From: an uncultured Bacteroidaceae bacterium
GTDB taxonomy: Bacteria; Bacteroidota; Bacteroidia; Bacteroidales; Bacteroidaceae
Assembly: GCA_944320955.1 (NCBI GenBank)
Contig: CALUJL010000029.1
Coordinates: 62,001-126,000, forward strand
Reading direction: 5' to 3'
Length of the DNA: 64,000 nucleotides
In this document: in pieces, positions 28,952 to 40,132 of the stretch
Layout of the letters: each line of letters begins with the position of its first letter
How positions within the stretch are numbered: position 1 is the stretch's first letter
Made by a program: the position numbers and the translations under genes
The notes under the pieces: model-generated
Databases searched by the model: none
Seen by the model: only the letters and a program-made list of their open reading frames with translations
What the model was told of the DNA's origin: nothing

Positions 28952-28976
28952 ATAGCGATAAAACACAAGACAAGAA

Positions 28977-29822
28977 ATGAAGAAAGTAGCCATCCAGGGA
29001 GTCTCGGGCTCCTATCATGACATTGCGGCTCACCAGTATTTCCAAGGTGAAGAAATCGAGCTGATCTGTTGCGACCATTTTCGGGACATCTTCCGGCTGA
29101 TGAAGGAAGACAGCACGCTCTTCGGCATGTTGGCCATAGAGAACACGATAGCAGGCAGCCTCTTGCAGAATAATGAGCTGATCCGGCAGAATCCGGTGAA
29201 GATAGTAGGGGAGTACAAGCTGCGCATCAGCCACAGCTTCGTCTGCCTTCCCGACGAGGGCTGGGACGACCTGCACGAAGTGAACTCCCATCCCATCGCC
29301 CTGATGCAGTGCCGGGAGTTTCTCAATGCCCACCCGCAGCTCAAAGTGGTGGAAGGAGTGGACACGGCCCTCTCGGCCAAAGGTATCCGCGACAACAACC
29401 TGCGCGGACATGCGGCCATCTGCTCGGCCTATGCGGCGGAACTCTACGGGATGAAGGTCTTGGAGCGGGGCGTGGAGACCAACAAGCACAACTTTACCCG
29501 CTTCCTCGTCGTGGCCGACCGTTGGGAGGCCGACCGGCTGAAGTCCGCCACCGTGAACAAGGCCAGCATCGTCTTTGCCGTGCAGCACCGTGTGGGCTGC
29601 CTCTCGCAGGTGCTCTCCATCTTGTCCTACTACCAGGTAAACCTGACCAAAATACAGTCGCTCCCCATCATAGGCCGCGAGTGGGAATACCTCTTCTATG
29701 TGGATCTCTCTTTCGAGGACTACCTGAGCTACAAGCAGGGGCTGGACGCCATCGGCCCGCTGACCCGCGAACTGACGATTTTGGGCGAATATGCCGAAGG
29801 GAGGTCCAATGTCCAGGATTGA
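28977..29822 (+). CDS. pheA: Prephenate dehydratase with ACT domain
   Basis: 281 residues. It converts prephenate to phenylpyruvate, the committed step to phenylalanine. The dehydratase domain begins KKVAIQGVSGSYHDIAA and contains the TRFLVV motif near residue 180. From about residue 195 an ACT domain (SIVFAVQHRVGCLSQVLSIL ... KIQSLPI) provides likely phenylalanine feedback control. There is no chorismate mutase part; that activity is fused to the DAHP synthase two genes downstream. It is the first gene after the attenuator, and the aminotransferase start overlaps its end by 14 bp. Confidence 0.95.
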   Translation: MKKVAIQGVSGSYHDIAAHQYFQGEEIELICCDHFRDIFRLMKEDSTLFGMLAIENTIAGSLLQNNELIRQNPVKIVGEYKLRISHSFVCLPDEGWDDLHEVNSHPIALMQCREFLNAHPQLKVVEGVDTALSAKGIRDNNLRGHAAICSAYAAELYGMKVLERGVETNKHNFTRFLVVADRWEADRLKSATVNKASIVFAVQHRVGCLSQVLSILSYYQVNLTKIQSLPIIGREWEYLFYVDLSFEDYLSYKQGLDAIGPLTRELTILGEYAEGRSNVQD

Positions 29823-30978
29823 CATCGCCCCGGCCGACCGGTTGTCGACCGTGCAGGAATATTATTTCTCCCGCAAGCTGAAGGAAGTGGCCGCCATGAA
29901 TGCCGCCGGGCTGGACGTGATAAACCTCGGGGTAGGTAGCCCGGACTGCCCGCCCTCGCGGGAGATGCGCGAAGTGATGTGCCGCGAGACGATGCGCGAC
30001 GACACGCACGGCTACCAGCCCTACGTCGGGATACCCGAACTGCGCCGCGCATTTGCGCAGTGGTACCACGAGTGGTACGGCGTAGAGCTCGACCCGGCGA
30101 CCGAGATACAGCCCCTCATCGGAAGCAAGGAGGGGATACTCCACATTACGCTGGCCTTCGTCAACCCCGGCGAAGAGGTCCTGGTGCCCGACCCGGGCTA
30201 TCCGGCCTATTCCGCCCTGAGCCGGCTGCTCGGCGCAGAGGTCCGCACCTACAACCTGAGGGCGGAGGACGGATGGATGCCGGATTTCGACGAACTGGAG
30301 CAGACGGATCTGAGCCGGGTGAAGCTCATGTGGACGAATTATCCCCAGATGCCCACAGGCGCGGCGGCCACGCCGGAACTTTACGAGCGCCTGGTCGACT
30401 TTGCGCGGCGGCACCGGCTGGTCGTGGTCAACGATTGCCCGTATAGCTTCATCCTGACCGAGCGGCCGCTCAGCATCTTGTCCGTGCCGGGAGCCAAGGA
30501 TTGCTGCATCGAGCTCAACTCCATGAGCAAAGCCCACAACATGCCGGGCTGGCGCGTAGGGATGCTGGCCTCAAACTGCGACTTCATCAGCTGGGTGCTG
30601 AAGGTGAAGAGCAATGTGGACTCCGGCACTTTCCGCCCCATGCAGCTCGCGGCGGCCAAAGCCCTGGAGGCCGGGGCCGAGTGGTATGCGGGCAACAATG
30701 AGCACTATGCCTCGCGGCGCGTCGTGGCCGAGAAGATAATGGATACGCTCGGGTGCACGTACGACGGGGACCAGGTGGGCATGTTCCTCTGGGGGAGGAT
30801 TCCCGAGCGGTATGCCTCGGTGGAAGACCTGACCGAGCCGGTGCTGCAGAAGGCACGCGTATTCATCACTCCGGGCATGATCTTCGGGCACAACGGGGCG
30901 CGCTACGTGCGCATCTCGCTCTGCTGCCCGAACGAGCGCCTCGAAGAAGCGCTTCGCCGCGTGGAAGAAGCATTTTGA
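29809..30978 (+). CDS. Class I/II PLP-dependent aminotransferase, probably aromatic
   Basis: 389 residues of fold-type I. The PLP lysine is in ELNSMSKAHNMPGWRVG; the N-terminus shows VINLGVGSPDCPPS. Sequence alone would also fit an aspartate or LL-diaminopimelate aminotransferase. Its place between pheA and the DAHP synthase/chorismate mutase gene argues for transamination of phenylpyruvate and 4-hydroxyphenylpyruvate to Phe and Tyr. The ATG at 29809 follows GAAGGGAGG at 29796-29804 and overlaps the pheA end; the in-frame ATG at 29791 is less likely. Confidence 0.85.
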   Translation: MSRIDIAPADRLSTVQEYYFSRKLKEVAAMNAAGLDVINLGVGSPDCPPSREMREVMCRETMRDDTHGYQPYVGIPELRRAFAQWYHEWYGVELDPATEIQPLIGSKEGILHITLAFVNPGEEVLVPDPGYPAYSALSRLLGAEVRTYNLRAEDGWMPDFDELEQTDLSRVKLMWTNYPQMPTGAAATPELYERLVDFARRHRLVVVNDCPYSFILTERPLSILSVPGAKDCCIELNSMSKAHNMPGWRVGMLASNCDFISWVLKVKSNVDSGTFRPMQLAAAKALEAGAEWYAGNNEHYASRRVVAEKIMDTLGCTYDGDQVGMFLWGRIPERYASVEDLTEPVLQKARVFITPGMIFGHNGARYVRISLCCPNERLEEALRRVEEAF

Positions 30979-31023
30979 GAAAAGCAAACGAACAGAAAAG
31001 AAGAAAAAAAATAGTATCGAATT

Positions 31024-32091
31024 ATGGAATTGGACTTACAACCCCTCAATTTGCCGGGCATCGACATGAAGCGTCCGGTAGTCATTGCCGGTCCTTGCAG
31101 TGCAGAGACCGAAGAACAAGTGATGCGCACAGCGTGCGACCTGGCTGCCCGCGGCATCCGCATCTTCCGCGCCGGAGTGTGGAAGCCGCGCACCAAACCG
31201 GGAGGCTTCGAGGGTAAAGGCTCGGAAGCCCTGCCCTGGCTGAAGCGGGTGAAGGAGGAAACCGGCATGTTGGTCACGACGGAAGTGGCCACGGCCAAGC
31301 ACGTGGAAGAATGCCTGGCAGCGGGCATCGACATTTTGTGGATCGGCGCGCGCACCTCGGCCAACCCCTTTGCCGTACAGGAGATAGCCGACACGCTGAA
31401 GGGCACGGACATCCCGGTATTGGTCAAGAACCCCGTCAATCCCGACCTGGAACTTTGGATCGGGGCGCTGGAGCGGCTCAACGGGGCCGGCCTGCGGCGT
31501 CTGGCGGCCATCCACAGAGGTTTCAGCTCCTACGAGAAGAAACTCTACCGCAACCAGCCGCAATGGCAGATTCCCATCGAGTTGCGCCGCCGTGTCCCGG
31601 AGCTGCCGCTCATCTGCGACCCCAGCCACATCGGCGGAAAGCGCGAGCTGATTGCCCCCCTTTCGCAGCAGGCCATGGATTTGGGCTTCGACGGATTGAT
31701 CATCGAGAGCCACTGCACGCCGGATGCCGCATGGAGCGACGCGGCACAGCAGATAACTCCCGACGTGCTGGAGTACATCTTGGACCTGCTTGTGGTGCGC
31801 GACATGTCGCAGGGGACGGAGAGTCTCTCCCAACTGCGCAAGGAGATCGACGAATGCGACAATGCACTGATCGAGACGCTCTCCAAGCGTATGCGCGTCA
31901 GCCGCGAGATAGGGGAATTCAAGAAGGAGCACAACATGACCATACTGCAGCGGGAACGTTACGACGAAATCATCGCCAAACGCTGCGCCCAGGGCATGCA
32001 GTGCGGCATGGGCACGGACTTCATGCGCAAAATCTTCGAGGCAATCCACGAAGAGAGCGTCAACCAGCAGATGGAAGTGCTGAACAAATAA
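31024..32091 (+). CDS. Bifunctional DAHP synthase / chorismate mutase
   Basis: 355 residues. Residues about 1-260 are a type I-beta 3-deoxy-7-phosphoheptulonate synthase (VVIAGPCSAETEEQ, GVWKPRTKPGGFEG, DPSHIGGKRELI), the entry step of the shikimate pathway. Residues about 268-355 are an AroQ-type chorismate mutase (LSQLRKEIDECDNALIETL, QRERYDEIIAKR), turning chorismate into prephenate. The mutase tail may act as a feedback sensor for the synthase, as in related fusions. The gene lies 45 bp after the aminotransferase and 34 bp before tyrA, so the operon covers entry and exit steps of Phe/Tyr synthesis. Confidence 0.93.
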   Translation: MELDLQPLNLPGIDMKRPVVIAGPCSAETEEQVMRTACDLAARGIRIFRAGVWKPRTKPGGFEGKGSEALPWLKRVKEETGMLVTTEVATAKHVEECLAAGIDILWIGARTSANPFAVQEIADTLKGTDIPVLVKNPVNPDLELWIGALERLNGAGLRRLAAIHRGFSSYEKKLYRNQPQWQIPIELRRRVPELPLICDPSHIGGKRELIAPLSQQAMDLGFDGLIIESHCTPDAAWSDAAQQITPDVLEYILDLLVVRDMSQGTESLSQLRKEIDECDNALIETLSKRMRVSREIGEFKKEHNMTILQRERYDEIIAKRCAQGMQCGMGTDFMRKIFEAIHEESVNQQMEVLNK

Positions 32092-32125
32092 GAAAAAGGA
32101 CGGGAAAGTTTTTTCAGGAAAATCT

Positions 32126-32899
32126 ATGCGTATTCTGATTCTGGGTGCAGGAAAGATGGGATCTTTCTTCACCGATGTCCTGAGTTTTCAGCACGAGACG
32201 GCGGTTTACGATATCAATCCGGCACAGTTGCGCTTCGTCTACAACACGTACCGCTTCACGACACTCGACGAAGTGCGCGACTTCCAGCCCGAACTGCTCA
32301 TCAATGCCGCCACGGTCAAGTACACCATCGAAGCTTTCCGCCAGGTGCTTCCGGCTCTCCCGAAGGACTGCATCCTGAGCGACATAGCGAGCGTGAAGAG
32401 CGGCCTTCCCGCCTTTTACCGGGAGAGCGGCTTCCGCTTTGTCAGCACGCACCCGATGTTCGGACCGACCTTTGCCAGCCTGAGCAATCTCTCGAACGAA
32501 AATGCCATCATCATTTCCGAGAGCGACCACTTGGGGAAGGTGTTTTTCAAAGACCTGTATAACTCTCTGAAGTTGAATATCTTCGAATACTCCTTTGAGG
32601 AGCATGACGAGACGGTGGCCTACAGCTTGTCCATTCCGTTTGTCTCCACGTTTGTGTTCAGTGCCGTAATGCAACATCAGGATGCCCCGGGTACTACCTT
32701 CAAGAAGCACTTGGCCATCGCGCGCGGACTGCTTTCGGAAGACGAATATCTGCTGCAGGAGATTCTCTTCAACCCCCGCACTTCGAAGCAGGTGGAGAAG
32801 ATACGCAACGAACTGAAGACGCTGCTCGGGATAATCGACGCCAAGGATTCTCAGGGACTGAAGGACTATATCCGGCGAATCCGCGAGAACATCAAGTAG
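32126..32899 (+). CDS. tyrA: Prephenate dehydrogenase
   Basis: 257 residues, short for the family because no ACT domain follows. It oxidatively decarboxylates prephenate to 4-hydroxyphenylpyruvate for tyrosine synthesis. An N-terminal Rossmann motif MRILILGAGKMGSFF, the SDIASVKSG segment and VSTHPMFGP, which carries the catalytic His, are present. Last gene of the operon, ending before a 15-bp perfect terminator. Confidence 0.92.
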   Translation: MRILILGAGKMGSFFTDVLSFQHETAVYDINPAQLRFVYNTYRFTTLDEVRDFQPELLINAATVKYTIEAFRQVLPALPKDCILSDIASVKSGLPAFYRESGFRFVSTHPMFGPTFASLSNLSNENAIIISESDHLGKVFFKDLYNSLKLNIFEYSFEEHDETVAYSLSIPFVSTFVFSAVMQHQDAPGTTFKKHLAIARGLLSEDEYLLQEILFNPRTSKQVEKIRNELKTLLGIIDAKDSQGLKDYIRRIRENIK

Positions 32900-32932
32900 A
32901 CGGCGGAGGCTCTTCCTCCATCGTGATATAGC

Positions 32933-32983
32933 GAACCCCGCCCGGACAAGAAGAGGTTTCTCGGTCCGGGCGGGGTTCCTTTT
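32933..32983. terminator. Intrinsic terminator between tyrA and valS
   Basis: GAACCCCGCCCGGAC (32933-32947) pairs perfectly with GTCCGGGCGGGGTTC (32964-32978), then CTTTTATG. It lies between convergent genes. Confidence 0.9.
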
Positions 32984-33004
32984 ATGCCTTTGTACTAGCG
33001 TTTC

Positions 33005-35629
<2,625 letters not shown>

Positions 35630-35690
35630 ATTTTGTAGAGTGTTAATATATAAATAAGGTATATACAGGGTTGTCACCTAAAAAGCGGGG

Positions 35691-35698
35691 CAAATGTA
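35691..35698 (-). promoter_or_regulatory. -7 promoter element for valS
   Basis: Minus strand reads TACATTTG (TAnnTTTG), giving a leader of about 57 nt before the start codon at 35629. Confidence 0.5.
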
Positions 35699-35761
35699 CG
35701 AAAAAAAGCAGTATGCCGGGGTATATTGCAGCCTTGATTTGCCCGGAAGGCAAAAAGAAAG

Positions 35762-35792
35762 AAGAGATCAGTACCGTACGGACTAATCTCTT
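35762..35792 (-). terminator. Terminator downstream of tRNA-fMet
   Basis: Arms AAGAGAT (35762-35768) and ATCTCTT (35786-35792), with further inner pairing around CCGTACGG. The minus-strand transcript continues into CTTTCTTTTTG. Confidence 0.7.
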
Positions 35793-35799
35793 CTTCTCT

Positions 35800-35875
35800 T
35801 GGTTGCGGAGGCCCGACTCGAACGAACGACCTCCAGGTTATGAGCCTGGCGAGCTACCAACTGCTCCACTCCGCG
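35800..35875 (-). tRNA. Initiator tRNA-fMet (CAT)
   Basis: 76 nt with encoded CCA (35800-35802). Anticodon CAT in the loop CTCATAA with stem CCAGG/CCTGG. The first acceptor pair is a C1-A72 mismatch (5' CGCGGAG against 3' CTCCGCA), the mark of initiator tRNA recognised by the formyltransferase. The D-arm GTGGAGCAGTTGGTAGCTC is as in bacterial initiators. Confidence 0.93.
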
Positions 35876-35897
35876 ATGTCTTCTTGTTTTGTGAGTG

Positions 35898-35929
35898 CAA
35901 AAGTATGGACTTTCTGTGAATCCTCCAAA
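35898..35929 (-). promoter_or_regulatory. Promoter of tRNA-fMet
   Basis: On the minus strand TTTG (35926-35929), 20 bp, TACTTTTG (35898-35905): a full match to the Bacteroidota consensus. The remaining bases up to 36094 show no further gene. Confidence 0.75.
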
Positions 35930-36094
35930 TGCTGTGATTAAATTTACATGTAAATAATGTTAATCCATACTTCCGCATTCTCTAAACTGGCTTAGCAGAG
36001 GGATTTATTGCCTGCCGGAGCGTCCGTAGGGGCTGTAATGGGTTGGCAAAACATGGCGGTGCCGATGATTTGTCCTGCCGCAGGGGGTAGAGCT

Positions 36095-36619
36095 TCAGAG
36101 TGAATAGACCACCCGGTAGAATTCCTTGATCTGCTCCTTGGTGGGCTCGCCTTTTGAGAAGTAGAGCAGCGTCCCGTCGGTATCCACTATCAGGAAGACG
36201 AATTTGTTGTTGCAGTCGCCAAGGTTCCAGCCTTTCGAGAGCAGGCGGTCGGGGTCGGTATAGATGGAAGCCCCTGTCTTCCGGATTTTTGCCCGGGCTA
36301 TGGCGCGGACGATGGCATTGGGAATGAGCGGAGCGTCCTTCAGGTTGATGACTCCGTAGGCCAGCAGCTTGGGCTGGTTCAGTTGGTGGTCTTCCAGATA
36401 GTCGGTGAAGTCGCAGGCGGGATGGTCGGGGTCGGCATAGAAGATGAGTATGGGTTGTTTCCCGAAGCCGGGCAGCATCATCGGCTCGTTCTTGGCGTTG
36501 CGTATCTCCACGTTTTTCAGCCGGTCGCCGAGGCGGCTGATTCTTCCTTTTTCCTCAGCCTGGAGCGGGAGGGACAGGAGGCCGAGGAGGAGCAGGATAC
36601 AGGGTTTCAATCGTTTCAT
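36095..36619 (-). CDS. Exported thioredoxin-fold protein (YtfJ-like)
   Basis: 174 residues. A signal peptide (MKRLKPCILLLLGLLSLPLQ) is followed by one thioredoxin-like domain: PILIFYADPDHPACDFTDYL, INLKDAPLIPNAIVRAIARA, ASIYTDPDRLLSKGWNL and FVFLIVDTDGTLLYF. The CxxC site is replaced by HPAC, so it has at most one active cysteine. The layout resembles the YtfJ family; function is unknown. It lies 14 bp after the phosphatase gene and is probably co-transcribed with it. Confidence 0.7.
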   Translation of the reverse strand: MKRLKPCILLLLGLLSLPLQAEEKGRISRLGDRLKNVEIRNAKNEPMMLPGFGKQPILIFYADPDHPACDFTDYLEDHQLNQPKLLAYGVINLKDAPLIPNAIVRAIARAKIRKTGASIYTDPDRLLSKGWNLGDCNNKFVFLIVDTDGTLLYFSKGEPTKEQIKEFYRVVYSL

Positions 36620-36633
36620 CGTCGGTGTTTGTT

Positions 36634-37137
36634 TCAGATTGTCGAGGGTTCGGGTTTTCCGTCCTTGCCGAGAAACTCCAGAAGGCCTTGGCAGGCATCT
36701 TCCAGTATGTCGAGCACATTTTCGAAACCGTGGGCCCCGCCATAGTAGGGGTCGGGCACGTGGTCGGCTGTCTTCTCGCGTAGGAAGTCGGTCATGCGGA
36801 CTATTTTCTTCTCTTCCTCGGGCGAGGGGGCGATTTGCCGGAGGCGGTCGATGTTGCTGTCGTCCATCCCGACAATCAGGTGGAAGTCGTAGAAGTCTTC
36901 CGTGCGGATGGGACGGGAGCGGTGGGTCAGCTTGTATCCCCGCCGCAGGGCGTGGCTCCGCATCCGCGCATCGGGCAGTTCGCCTTTGTGGTAGGAGATT
37001 AGTCCGGCGGATGCAGCACTTATTTCCTTTTCCCTTGCCGCTTTTTTGATAAAGTGCCGCATGATTTCTTCGGCAGCGGGTGAGCGGCAGATGTTCCCGA
37101 GGCAGACGAAGAGTATTTTGTATTCCTTTGTTTCCAT
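36634..37137 (-). CDS. Low-molecular-weight protein-tyrosine phosphatase
   Basis: 167 residues. The phosphate loop C12-x5-R18-S19 lies in FVCLGNICRSP at the N-terminus, and the general acid Asp is in VPDPYYGG near residue 130. This family dephosphorylates phosphotyrosine, often on enzymes of exopolysaccharide export, but no kinase or capsule genes are adjacent. The start at 37137 puts the P-loop where the family has it. It is only about 10 bp below a -7 promoter element, so the mRNA may be nearly leaderless. Confidence 0.93.
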   Translation of the reverse strand: METKEYKILFVCLGNICRSPAAEEIMRHFIKKAAREKEISAASAGLISYHKGELPDARMRSHALRRGYKLTHRSRPIRTEDFYDFHLIVGMDDSNIDRLRQIAPSPEEEKKIVRMTDFLREKTADHVPDPYYGGAHGFENVLDILEDACQGLLEFLGKDGKPEPSTI

Positions 37138-37146
37138 AATTGCCTG

Positions 37147-37154
37147 CAAAGTTA
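37147..37154 (-). promoter_or_regulatory. -7 promoter element for the phosphatase gene
   Basis: Minus strand reads TAACTTTG. A start site about 7 nt below would leave a leader of only about 3-6 nt before the ATG at 37137. Confidence 0.5.
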
Positions 37155-37176
37155 CGGGCATTCCCTAAAAACAGCA

Positions 37177-37211
37177 AGCGGGAACAAGGGCTTTCCGCTC
37201 CTGTTCCCGCT
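37177..37211 (-). terminator. Intrinsic terminator after the second GH2 gene
   Basis: AGCGGGAACA (37177-37186) pairs with TGTTCCCGCT (37202-37211). The minus-strand product runs into TGCTGTTTTTAGGG. Confidence 0.75.
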
Positions 37212-37239
37212 GCATAAATGGGGCTTTTTGTGTGCTAAT

Positions 37240-39906
37240 TTACTTCTCTGCCTTCAGGGTGAGGGTCTGGGTTGGCAGGCCTTTGCTCTTTACGGTGAGC
37301 CGGATGTCGCCTTCGGTGCCGTTGGAGCGGAGGATGACGAGTGCGCAACCGTTGAATGCCTTCACATAGGGGTTCTGGAAGGATTCGAGGCTTGTCGGGT
37401 CGCCGTTGTCGGTGGCTGCGATTCGGGCCGCGCCTTCGACGGAGAACTTGATGAGGTTGTCGGCACGCGGGGAGAAGTTGCCGTCTTTGTCCGTAAGGCG
37501 TACGCTGACGAAGAGTAGGTCGCTGCCGTCGGCCTTCATGGCCGGACGGTCGGACGTTACTTCCATTTTTGCCGTCTTGCCGGCAGTTACGACGCGGTCT
37601 TCAGCCCATACTTTTCCGTCCTTGTAGGCCACGACTTTCACCTCGCCGGGTTCGTAGACCACTTCGTCCCAGCAGAGACGGTAGATGTCTTTCACCAATT
37701 CCGGCTGGCGGCGGATTTCTTCCAGGGTCGGGACTTCTTCTCCGGTTTTCTTCTTCTTCATTCCCTGCGACTTGCCGTTGATGAACAGTTCGGCCGCGTC
37801 GCCCGAGGTATAGACATGCACGGGAGTGACTTCGCCCACGCGCTCCGGCCAGTTCCAGTGGGGCAGGATGTGGGCCATCGGCAGCTCCGGACGCCAGCGG
37901 GACTGGTAGATGTAGTAACGGTCTTTGGGGAAACCGGCCAGGTCGATGATGCCGAAGTAGGAACTGCGGGAGGGAACGGCTATCCGGCCTATGGCTTCCA
38001 GCTCTTTCTTGGCGCGTGCCTGCTCTTCGGGGTTGCTGAAGTTGGTGAGCACGGTGAGGTCGCTGTTGTAAGGCGTGGGCTCGCCCAGATAGTCGAAGCC
38101 GGTCCAGACGAATTCGCCCAGGTTTTCCGGGTTTTCGTCCTGCCCTTTGAATTCCCAGTCGGGGGCCATGGCCCACGCAGGCGCATAGAGGTCGTAGGAG
38201 CTGACCTGGAAGTCGGATTTGCCGAGGTCTTTGTTGTAGCTTACGGGGAAGAAGTATTCTCCGCGCGTGCTGATGCAGGACGAAGTCTCGCTGCCGTAGT
38301 AGGGATGGCCGGGGAATTGCTTGTGGAAGCCTGCATACATCATCGGTTTGTAGTTGAAGCCGTAGACGTCGGCAGTCTTGCAGAATCCGTTTTCTGCACC
38401 TTTCGGGCGGTCGCAGCCGTAGGTTGCCGGACGGGTCGGGTCTTCGTCGTGGGCAATGTCCGTAAGAAGTTGGGCAAGGCGGAACTTCTCGGGGATTACC
38501 TGCTCGGCTATTTCGTTTCCGGTGCTCCACATGATGACGGAGGGGTGGTTGCGGTCGCGGCGGATGAGGGCGCGCAGGTCCTGTTCGTGCCAGTCGTCGA
38601 AGAGGAGGGCATAGCCGTTCGGCTTTTTGGCCACGGTCCAGGTGTCGGTCAGCTCGTCGAGCACGACGAAGCCCATGCGGTCGCACAGGTCGAGCATCTC
38701 GGGAGCAGAAGGATTGTGGGTGGTGCGGATGGCATTCACGCCCATTTCTTTCATCATCTCCAGCTGGCGTTCCATGGCGCGCACGTTGAAGGCGGCGCCC
38801 AGTGCGCCGAGGTCGTGGTGGAGGCATACGCCCTGGAGCGGAAGTTTGCGCCCGTTCAGGTAGAAGCCGTCGCTCGACGTCACCTTAAACTCGCGGATTC
38901 CGAACGAAGTGGAGTAGGAGTCGATTTCTTTCCCGCCCTGTTGTACGGAAGTTACGGCGGTGTAGAGATTCGGCGTGTCGATGTCCCAGATGGCGGGGCT
39001 GTCCACATACATTTTCTGGCTGATGGTTTGCCCGTCGGTGACGCTCGGGAGCGAGGTTTCCGAAGAGCAGATGACGGCGCCGGTGGGCTTCCCGTCTTTG
39101 TCCTGCCGGTAAACTTTCGTCACGACTTGCGCTGCGCCGGAGGAGTTATTGGTGTTTTGCAGGGTGATCTCCATGTGGATGCTGGCGCGTTCTGCCGAAA
39201 CCTGCGGAGTGGTGATGTAGGTTCCCCAATGGGCTATGCCGACGGGCGACTTTTTCACCAGCCATACGTTGCGGTAGATGCCGCCTCCGGGATACCAGCG
39301 GCTGGACTCTTCGATGTTTTCCAAGCGGACGGCTACGGTATTCTCTTCGCCGAACTTGAGATAGGGGGTCAGGTCGACACGATAAGAGGTGTACCCATAG
39401 GGCCAGCCGCCTACGAGTTTGCCGTTGCAGTAGACCGTGGAGTAGGACATGGCTCCGTCGATATCCAGATAGATATCCTTGCCTTTGTCGGCTGCGTCCA
39501 CCCGGAAAACTTTCCGATACCAGGCGTTTCCCCACCACGGGAGCTTGGCCGTCTCGCCGGGGTACTCCTGCTTGAAGGGGCCTTCGATGCCCCAGTCGTG
39601 CGGAAGGTCGAGGGCGCGCCAGTTTTTATCGTTGTATTCTGTGGTGGCTATGGCTACCGGCTGGCCGTTGTAGAAAGGCTTCGAAGGCTGCGCATGGGGG
39701 GATTGGAACGAGAGAAAGGCATTGCCCGTGGGCAAGATGTAGGGCTTGGCGTGGGAGTAGGACAGGAGACTGTCTTGCTCCGTTTCCACTTTTTCGGCTT
39801 TGCTGAACTTCCAACCTTTGTTGAAAGAACTCCTTTCCGCGTCTTGGGCAAGGGCCGCCGCGGCGGGAAGCAAACTGCAGAGCATGAGGGTGCAGAGAGT
39901 TTTCAT
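37240..39906 (-). CDS. Exported GH2 glycoside hydrolase (beta-galactosidase-like)
   Basis: 888 residues with signal peptide MKTLCTLMLCSLLPAAAALAQ. The GH2 sugar-binding domain (about 85-215) contains LPHDWGIEGPF and RWYPGGGIYRNVWL. An Ig-like domain (to about 335) precedes a TIM barrel (about 340-600) with acid/base E465 in WSTGNEIAEQ and nucleophile E540 in YYGSETSS. The C-terminal part holds Ig-like domains of the DUF4982 kind. It is a different GH2 subgroup from the LacZ-type enzyme at 25101 and may act on another beta-linked sugar; exact specificity is not readable. Bounded by terminators on both sides. Confidence 0.9.
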   Translation of the reverse strand: MKTLCTLMLCSLLPAAAALAQDAERSSFNKGWKFSKAEKVETEQDSLLSYSHAKPYILPTGNAFLSFQSPHAQPSKPFYNGQPVAIATTEYNDKNWRALDLPHDWGIEGPFKQEYPGETAKLPWWGNAWYRKVFRVDAADKGKDIYLDIDGAMSYSTVYCNGKLVGGWPYGYTSYRVDLTPYLKFGEENTVAVRLENIEESSRWYPGGGIYRNVWLVKKSPVGIAHWGTYITTPQVSAERASIHMEITLQNTNNSSGAAQVVTKVYRQDKDGKPTGAVICSSETSLPSVTDGQTISQKMYVDSPAIWDIDTPNLYTAVTSVQQGGKEIDSYSTSFGIREFKVTSSDGFYLNGRKLPLQGVCLHHDLGALGAAFNVRAMERQLEMMKEMGVNAIRTTHNPSAPEMLDLCDRMGFVVLDELTDTWTVAKKPNGYALLFDDWHEQDLRALIRRDRNHPSVIMWSTGNEIAEQVIPEKFRLAQLLTDIAHDEDPTRPATYGCDRPKGAENGFCKTADVYGFNYKPMMYAGFHKQFPGHPYYGSETSSCISTRGEYFFPVSYNKDLGKSDFQVSSYDLYAPAWAMAPDWEFKGQDENPENLGEFVWTGFDYLGEPTPYNSDLTVLTNFSNPEEQARAKKELEAIGRIAVPSRSSYFGIIDLAGFPKDRYYIYQSRWRPELPMAHILPHWNWPERVGEVTPVHVYTSGDAAELFINGKSQGMKKKKTGEEVPTLEEIRRQPELVKDIYRLCWDEVVYEPGEVKVVAYKDGKVWAEDRVVTAGKTAKMEVTSDRPAMKADGSDLLFVSVRLTDKDGNFSPRADNLIKFSVEGAARIAATDNGDPTSLESFQNPYVKAFNGCALVILRSNGTEGDIRLTVKSKGLPTQTLTLKAEK

Positions 39907-39967
39907 AGAATAGGGTTTTAAAAGATAAGTTTGTTATAGATGATTATGGATTTACGATCGCAATAAA

Positions 39968-40011
39968 AAGAGATAAGCCGAAGCCTTTTTGGAGGATCCG
40001 GCTTATCTCTT
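39968..40011 (-). terminator. Intrinsic terminator downstream of tRNA-Tyr
   Basis: AAGAGATAAGCCG (39968-39980) pairs perfectly over 13 bp with CGGCTTATCTCTT (39999-40011). On the minus strand it is followed by TTTATTG. Confidence 0.85.
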
Positions 40012-40030
40012 CTTATTAAAGAGCAACATG

Positions 40031-40112
40031 TGGGTGGTGATGGATTCGAACCACCGAAGGCATCGCCAGCAGATTTACAGTCTGCCCCATTTGGCCACTC
40101 TGGTAACCACCC
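40031..40112 (-). tRNA. tRNA-Tyr (GTA)
   Basis: 82 nt without encoded CCA. Acceptor GGGTGGT/ACCACCC, anticodon stem-loop GCAGA-CTGTAAA-TCTGC with anticodon GTA, and a long class II variable arm (TGGCGATGCCTTC). It starts 20 bp after ribH on the same strand and is probably processed from that transcript. Confidence 0.95.
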
Positions 40113-40132
40113 ATCGGATTATTGTTTACGTG

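Noticed and set aside
35800-35875. Elongator tRNA-Met or tRNA-Ile2 instead of initiator
   Set aside because: The C1-A72 mismatch and the initiator-like D-arm identify tRNA-fMet.
37816-39921. 701-codon plus-strand frame over the second GH2 gene
   Set aside because: Antisense shadow of a gene with intact GH2 catalytic residues.
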